Origin: Gemmatimonadota bacterium
Lineage (GTDB): Bacteria; Gemmatimonadota; Gemmatimonadetes; Gemmatimonadales; Gemmatimonadaceae
NCBI GenBank assembly: GCA_003222065.1
Contig: QHUV01000716.1
Coordinates: forward strand, 1 to 5,869
DNA length: 5,869 nucleotides
Direction of reading: 5' to 3'
Under the pieces are notes generated by a model. It was given only the letters and a program-made list of their open reading frames with translations, was not told the origin of the DNA and did no database searches. Below are positions 4,643 through 5,869 of the stretch, one piece after another. Every line of letters begins with the position of its first letter. The stretch's first letter is position 1. A program made the position numbers and the translations under genes.

Positions 4643-5722
4643 ATGGCCAAGACCCTTCCCTGGTCTGCCGCAAAGCTCGGAGCGGCCGACGTGGCACGGC
4701 TCACCGACGAGCTGGCGAAGGCATCAGAAGCGACACCGCTCGGCGAGCTCCAGCTACAGAATCAGGCGCTTCTCAATGCGCTTCAGGAATTGACGCAACG
4801 CCAGTTGGAAATCGAACGACTCAACGTGATCGCCGGTCAGGCACGCGAGCGCGCCGAAGCCGCCCAACTCGTGGCGGAACGATCGGTCGTGGTGCGTGAG
4901 CGGTTCATGGCGCTGACCACGCACGAGCTCAGAACGCCACTCAACGCTATCGGCGGTTATCTGGATCTTCTGGAAATGGAGCTTGCGCCGTCGCTCACTG
5001 AGAAGCAGAAGGGCTATTTCGCGCGCGTTCAACGCGCGTGTAAACATCTTCTCGGTGTGACGAATGACTTTCTGGACATGGCTCAGGGCGACGCCGGCCG
5101 ACTCAAAGTCGCTTGTCACGACGGCGCCGCCCGGCATGTCATGAGCGAAGCGGCGGCGCTCGTCGCGCCCCAAGCTAGCGCGCGTGAGATCACCGTGCGT
5201 CTCGCGGAGACGACTGAGCACGTCATGTATTGCGGTGACGTCGACCGCGTGCGCCAGGTGCTCGTCAACCTCCTGGGCAATGCCGTGAGCTTCACGCCAC
5301 CAGGCGGCAGCGTCGACGTCGTCGCTGCGCGAGTGACTACTGCTTCGCCGGGTAGCGCATTGGGAGACGGACCGTGGTGCGTCATTCGCGTGGAGGATAC
5401 GGGTCCGGGCATTCCCCAGGACAAGCTCGGTCATGTCTTCGAGCCGTTCGTACAATTGACTTCCGAAGGGCAACTGGCGCGAAAGGGGAGCGGCCTGGGA
5501 CTGACGGTGAGTCGACAACTGGCGTTACTCATGGGCGGTGACCTAACGGCGGCGAGCACCGGCGAGGGCGCGGTCTTCACGCTGTGGTTGCCGGAGGGAC
5601 ATCGCCGGGTTCGAGAGTCGAGTGAGCCGGCCGACCCAGGGCTCGCGGACGTCTCATCGGAATCTCTACGCGGTCCACGCGGCATCGCCGCCGCCGCTGC
5701 ACAGCGCGTCGGAGACTCCTGA
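4643..5722 (+). CDS. Sensor histidine kinase, probable stressosome output
   Basis: This is a soluble histidine kinase of 359 aa with no membrane segment. Residues about 33-87 form a likely coiled coil (LQLQNQALLNALQEL, RQLEIERLN). The HisKA domain follows, with phospho-acceptor His94 in THELRTPLNAI. The catalytic domain has an N-box ending in Asn213 (NLLGNA), G1 VEDTGPGIP (Asp252), F-box VFEPFVQ and G2 GSGLGL. A 40-residue disordered tail (320-359) replaces the receiver domain often found on related fusions. I start it at ATG 4643; GTG 4640, overlapping the previous stop TAG, is nearly as good, and GGGGA (4626-4630) is the only ribosome site. The upstream fragment shows that the original protein probably had an RsbT-like N-terminus, through which the stressosome would have controlled it. 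No response regulator gene lies in the window. Confidence 0.88.
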   Translation: MAKTLPWSAAKLGAADVARLTDELAKASEATPLGELQLQNQALLNALQELTQRQLEIERLNVIAGQARERAEAAQLVAERSVVVRERFMALTTHELRTPLNAIGGYLDLLEMELAPSLTEKQKGYFARVQRACKHLLGVTNDFLDMAQGDAGRLKVACHDGAARHVMSEAAALVAPQASAREITVRLAETTEHVMYCGDVDRVRQVLVNLLGNAVSFTPPGGSVDVVAARVTTASPGSALGDGPWCVIRVEDTGPGIPQDKLGHVFEPFVQLTSEGQLARKGSGLGLTVSRQLALLMGGDLTAASTGEGAVFTLWLPEGHRRVRESSEPADPGLADVSSESLRGPRGIAAAAAQRVGDS

Positions 5723-5869
5723 GGGTCGCGCTCCGTGTGGGCGAGACCACTTCGAAGGTGCCAGGCCGCGCCACGTCTCCGCACCGCTCGATACTTACCC
5801 CCATCGCGGTCAGATTTTCGCCCGGCACGGCCACGTTACAAAGTCGTTAGGCAAAGATACCGGGTCGAT
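5723..5869. other. 3' flank of the operon, no gene seen
   Basis: A weak stem-loop at 5724-5748 (GGTC/GACC and CGC/GCG around a G.A mismatch) follows the kinase stop by one base, but no T-tract follows, so it is not a convincing terminator. CTTCGAAG (5750-5757) is a short palindrome. CGTTAGGC at 5845-5852 repeats the outer arm seen at 1011-1018. A minus-strand frame starting with GTG 5834 is rich in GC third positions, but it has no ribosome site and runs into the kinase gene. Confidence 0.4.

Noticed and set aside
5724..5748. Terminator after the histidine kinase
   Set aside because: The stem is interrupted and no T-run follows.
5577..5834. Minus-strand 85-codon frame starting at GTG 5834
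   Set aside because: Codon third positions are GC-rich, but there is no ribosome site, no recognisable motif, and most of it lies opposite the histidine kinase gene, where GC-rich DNA yields shadow frames.

Overview
The window comes from a GC-rich bacterial chromosome. Its main content is a stressosome-type signalling operon on the + strand (about 1946-5722), preceded by a small heat-shock protein gene (+) and a fabZ-like gene (-). The pairing of an RsbRD_N-type RsbR, an ATPase-SpoIIE fusion and an RsbT-like/histidine-kinase gene occurs in soil lineages such as Gemmatimonadota and some Proteobacteria. Gemmatimonadota is my guess, with low confidence; no rRNA or other decisive marker is present.

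Layout. 1-171 is the non-coding end of an upstream transcript and closes with a strong intrinsic terminator. 172-435 holds no gene. 436-1005 encodes an Hsp20/alpha-crystallin chaperone. 1011-1083 is a nested inverted-repeat structure between two convergent genes. 1067-1543 (-) is a 3-hydroxyacyl-ACP dehydratase FabZ homologue with an altered active-site loop. 1544-1945 is a long divergent intergenic region with several dyads, including a perfect 16-bp palindrome. Then follow rsbR (1946-2827), rsbS (2824-3195), rsbT (3192-3413), an ATPase-SpoIIE phosphatase (3401-4468), a 56-codon RsbT-like fragment (4470-4640) and a histidine kinase (4643-5722). The operon genes overlap or nearly abut, which indicates translational coupling. 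5723-5869 shows no convincing gene.

How the genes would work together. In the Bacillus paradigm, RsbR and RsbS STAS proteins form a scaffold that holds the kinase RsbT. Stress triggers RsbT to phosphorylate the STAS proteins and leave the complex, and a SpoIIE-family phosphatase (RsbX) resets it. Here the STAS proteins keep the expected phospho-acceptors (Ser59 in RsbS, Thr219 in RsbR). No sigma factor or anti-sigma partner gene is visible, and a histidine kinase sits at the end as a likely output.

The most striking observation is that both RsbT-type ATPase domains are broken. rsbT has lost about 60-65 internal codons in frame, including the N-box and the DxGxG box. The RsbT-like domain that would be expected at the N-terminus of the histidine kinase has suffered an out-of-frame internal deletion, which splits the gene into a 56-aa fragment and a downstream kinase. 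The only intact stressosome-type ATPase domain left is the one fused to SpoIIE. Either the module is decaying, or it has been rewired to work without classical RsbT kinase activity, or the assembly is wrong at two places.
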